Notes under the pieces: generated by a model
Told to the model about the DNA's origin: nothing
The model's input: the letters and a program-made list of their open reading frames with translations, nothing else
The model's database searches: none
Shown: piece by piece, positions 6,685 through 9,237 of the stretch
Layout: every line of letters starts with the position of its first letter
Numbering within the stretch: the first letter of the stretch is position 1
Source of the DNA: Desulfobacteraceae bacterium
GTDB taxonomy: Bacteria > Desulfobacterota > Desulfobacteria > Desulfobacterales > Desulfobacteraceae
Length of the DNA stretch: 9,237 nucleotides
Reading direction: 5' to 3'
NCBI GenBank assembly: GCA_011390435.1
Contig: JAABSK010000096.1
Location: 1 to 9,237 of the forward strand
Translations under genes and position numbers: made by a program

Positions 6685-9237
6685 ATGATCCATTCCGATA
6701 ACAAACCATATCCACAGATACTGGCCGGGACAGGCATTGTTTTTGTTTTTGCAATGCTGTGGCTGGTTATCTGCGTCCCCCCTGCCGATGCCGGTGATAC
6801 CCGGCCGGTCATCTCAGAGATCCGTGTGGAAATTTTGGGCGGCACTGAAAAAAGACAGGAAAAATTGCGGTCCATGGCCATGGAGATGATTCGGTTTCAG
6901 CCGGGCAGCCTTTTCACAGCACAGGATCTGGATACCACGATTACCCTGTTGAAACAGACCGGACAGTTCAGCCGGATCGATGTGCCGGACCAGGATATGG
7001 ATGCCCTGTCCATCCCCCTTGTTTTCCGGCTCACCCCTGTTATGCTGGTCCGGAAGATAACTGTTGACGGCGCATTTCCAATATTTGGCAATGCGGTTGT
7101 CAAGGCCACGGATTATGCCGCAGGCAGTGCCTTTGTCCCGGACAATGTGAAAAAAAACGTTCAGGCTGTCAAGGCCCTGATGGTGGAAAAAGGGTATGTG
7201 GATGCAGAGGTGGATATTACAGCTGAACCTTACCTGGGACTGCAGACAGACATTCTGATTGAGATCAAAAAGCATGCGCCCCTGAAAACCGTGGACATTG
7301 CATTTACAGGCAATACCGTGTTTTCCGACACCCGGCTCAGAATGCGCATGAAATCCTATCAACTGCCGCTTTTTTTCTGGAGCAAAGGCAAGAGAACCAT
7401 CCAGAAGGAATTGGAAACAGATATCAAAAACCTTGTGGCCTATTACAGAAAAAAAGGATTTGCCGAGGCGGCCATCACCTATGATGTGCACACGGATGCT
7501 GACAAAAAAGCCGCCAGGGTGAAGATCCAGATAGAGGAAGGTCCGCTGTACCGGATTTCTTTTTCCGGGAACAAAGAATTCATGAACTATACGTTGAAAA
7601 AAGACATAACCATCTGGACAAAGGGGAACCGCAATGATTTCGGGTTGAAACGCAGCATCAAAAACATCACAGACAGGTACCTGAAGGCCGGTTACAGGGA
7701 CTGCGAGGTGTATTTTACCGCTGACACTGAAATCAAAGGTGAAAAACCGGTCCGGCACGTCCAGATACAGATCAATGAAAACACCCGCTATATTGTCAGA
7801 TCATCTGTTATCAAAGGGTCAAAATCCCGGGATGCAGGGGATCTTAAAGCCCTCTTGAATACCCGGGAAAAAAAAATTTTTTACGACGGTCCCTTTGCCC
7901 GGAACATGGTTTCGGATGACACACAGATTCTGGAAAACTATTATGACAGCATAGGGTTTGCACAAACACAGGTGTCTGCTGATGTGGTATGGGATGCAGC
8001 GGATAAAAAAAACAGGATGCTCGGCGATGTGGTATTTGAAGTGGCCGAAGGATACCGCAGGCATGTCACCCGGGTAACGCTTTCCGGCCTGCCGGAGATA
8101 TTTGCATCAGACATCACACAGATACTGCAAACCCGGGAAAAAGAGCCGTTCATCCCGTCACAGGTTGATGCAGACCGCATGACAATTCTCTCTTTCCTTG
8201 CGGAAAAAGGATATATTTACGCAGATGTCCAGACCCGCATTGATTCGGATGGAAAAGATTACCAGGTCACATTCCAGGTGGAACCAAACACCCGGGCCGC
8301 GGTGGGCGGGGTATGGGTATTCGGCAATTTTGACACGAAAGATTCGGTGATTCTCCGGCACAATACCCTTGAACAGGGGGAACCTGTGTCTTTGAACCGT
8401 TTTGTTTCCCTGCAAAAAGAGATCAGAAATATCCAGTGCATTGAACGGGCGGATTTCAAAGCCGTGGGTATCCGGGAAAATCTTGACCAGGTGTTTTTTT
8501 TGGCCGATGTGGAGGAGAGAAAACCCTATTTTCTTGACACAAGCATCGGGTATGACACAGCCAAAGATGCCTATATAGCGGTGTCTGCCGGCAACAGGAA
8601 TTTTCTGGGTACCAACCGGAAACTGTATCTGGATGCTCAGGTTTCCGGTATCGGATATGATACCATCCTGGGCATAACCGATTTTGATTTTCTGTCTAAA
8701 CATATTTATTCAGATTTTAATGTATACGCCTCTGAAGAAGAACAAAAAAATCAGAACTTCGGCTCCCGCAAATACGGATCATCGGTGTCATTTGAAAAAC
8801 AGTTGACCCCGCACCTGAAAGTGGGCAACGCCTTTAACCTGGAATCCAGAGAACAGTATGCCACCGGCGCGACAGCCGGTGTAAATCCAGATGCATACGA
8901 ACCCAGGGGGATTATATCGGCAACCCCGTTTTTTACCTGGTCTTCGGTGGACTCCTATGCAAAACCCACCAGCGGGTTATATTTCAATGCATCTGCCGGC
9001 TATAACCGGGATATTCTGGAAGACCTGGACAATTTCGTAAAATACCAGATAAAGGCCAAATACTATATCCAGCCTTTTTCCCGGGTGGTACTGGCGTTTC
9101 AGGCCATGTACGGCACCATCCAGAATTTTTCAGATGATCTTGATCTGCCTGATGACCAGCTGTTCTTTCTTGGCGGGATTTCAGATGTAAGGGGATTTGG
9201 CGAAAATGAGCTGGCTGTAGACGCTTCTGGTGATCCG
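6685..9237 (+). CDS. Omp85-superfamily outer-membrane assembly protein, TamA/BamA-like, seven POTRA-like domains (C-terminus cut by window edge)
   Basis: The frame is open for 851 codons from ATG 6685 to the window edge with no stop. A signal peptide (hydrophobic residues 17-31, probable cleavage after PADA at 36) precedes about seven POTRA-like repeats: roughly 41-118, 119-197, 198-286, 287-366, 367-456, 457-535 and 536-612. Several repeats have the typical central helix (EKGYVDAEV, RKKGFAEAAI, KAGYRDCEV, EKGYIYADV) and begin near a glycine turn (FTGNTVF, FSGNKEF, VFGNFDT). From about 613 (KPYFLDTSIGYDT) the sequence becomes amphipathic beta strands of the 16-strand barrel. FFLGGISDVRGFGENEL (826-842) includes the conserved VRGF of loop 6, with R836. 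About four strands should remain beyond the window. It follows tamB by 3 nt, so it is probably its outer-membrane partner. BamA usually has five POTRAs and TamA three, so I do not assign either symbol. A GGAG lies 12 nt before the ATG. Confidence 0.92.
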   Translation, partial: MIHSDNKPYPQILAGTGIVFVFAMLWLVICVPPADAGDTRPVISEIRVEILGGTEKRQEKLRSMAMEMIRFQPGSLFTAQDLDTTITLLKQTGQFSRIDVPDQDMDALSIPLVFRLTPVMLVRKITVDGAFPIFGNAVVKATDYAAGSAFVPDNVKKNVQAVKALMVEKGYVDAEVDITAEPYLGLQTDILIEIKKHAPLKTVDIAFTGNTVFSDTRLRMRMKSYQLPLFFWSKGKRTIQKELETDIKNLVAYYRKKGFAEAAITYDVHTDADKKAARVKIQIEEGPLYRISFSGNKEFMNYTLKKDITIWTKGNRNDFGLKRSIKNITDRYLKAGYRDCEVYFTADTEIKGEKPVRHVQIQINENTRYIVRSSVIKGSKSRDAGDLKALLNTREKKIFYDGPFARNMVSDDTQILENYYDSIGFAQTQVSADVVWDAADKKNRMLGDVVFEVAEGYRRHVTRVTLSGLPEIFASDITQILQTREKEPFIPSQVDADRMTILSFLAEKGYIYADVQTRIDSDGKDYQVTFQVEPNTRAAVGGVWVFGNFDTKDSVILRHNTLEQGEPVSLNRFVSLQKEIRNIQCIERADFKAVGIRENLDQVFFLADVEERKPYFLDTSIGYDTAKDAYIAVSAGNRNFLGTNRKLYLDAQVSGIGYDTILGITDFDFLSKHIYSDFNVYASEEEQKNQNFGSRKYGSSVSFEKQLTPHLKVGNAFNLESREQYATGATAGVNPDAYEPRGIISATPFFTWSSVDSYAKPTSGLYFNASAGYNRDILEDLDNFVKYQIKAKYYIQPFSRVVLAFQAMYGTIQNFSDDLDLPDDQLFFLGGISDVRGFGENELAVDASGDP

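Noticed and set aside
6814..7758. A 314-codon minus-strand ORF opposite the Omp85 gene
   Set aside because: The plus-strand frame encodes clear POTRA repeats continuous with a barrel. The antisense frame shows no family features.

Overview
The window reads as ordinary Gram-negative chromosome. It encodes a signal-peptide-bearing periplasmic binding protein, a sigma-54-dependent response regulator, and a two-gene envelope-biogenesis operon of the TamB / Omp85 type. The gene flavour suggests a deltaproteobacterium-like organism (Desulfobacterota, perhaps a Desulfobacteraceae relative): an NtrC-type regulator next to a LivK-like receptor, a long TamB, and a POTRA-rich Omp85 protein. That assignment is inference from style, not from a marker gene. 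I see no RNA gene, insertion sequence, phage gene, CRISPR array or other sign of transfer.

Left part, minus strand (1-1904): a complete NtrC-family response regulator gene (561-1904, GTG start) is followed by a 326-bp gap and then by the first 78 codons of a branched-chain-amino-acid-type ABC transporter substrate-binding protein (1-234, cut by the window edge). The gap looks like a complete sigma-54 control region. It has two imperfect palindromes 23 bp apart (about 511-556), an A-tract, a good -24/-12 element (391-406), and a leader of about 146 nt with a hairpin next to a clear Shine-Dalgarno sequence. The simplest reading is that the regulator binds the palindromes and drives the transporter receptor gene immediately downstream of its own gene. 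No cognate histidine kinase is in the window.

Middle (1905-2097): a short AT-rich divergent intergenic region. It contains three 12-bp tandem repeats, a candidate sigma-70 promoter, a 6-bp-arm palindrome near the expected start of transcription, and a duplicated 19-bp segment that gives two copies of the tamB translation start. The first copy opens a 6-codon mini-ORF.

Right part, plus strand (2098-9237): tamB (1527 codons) is followed after 3 nt by an Omp85-family outer-membrane protein gene that runs off the window (851 codons present). In the established Tam model, TamB is an inner-membrane-anchored beta-rich bridge across the periplasm, and an Omp85 barrel with POTRA domains receives it at the outer membrane. 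The tight spacing supports co-production of the two as one complex. The noteworthy features are about seven POTRA-like repeats in the Omp85 protein, three related modules inside TamB, and a gene order (tamB first) opposite to that of Escherichia coli. I do not see a wholly new system. The strongest leads are the self-contained sigma-54 module and the unusual architecture of the TamB/Omp85 pair.
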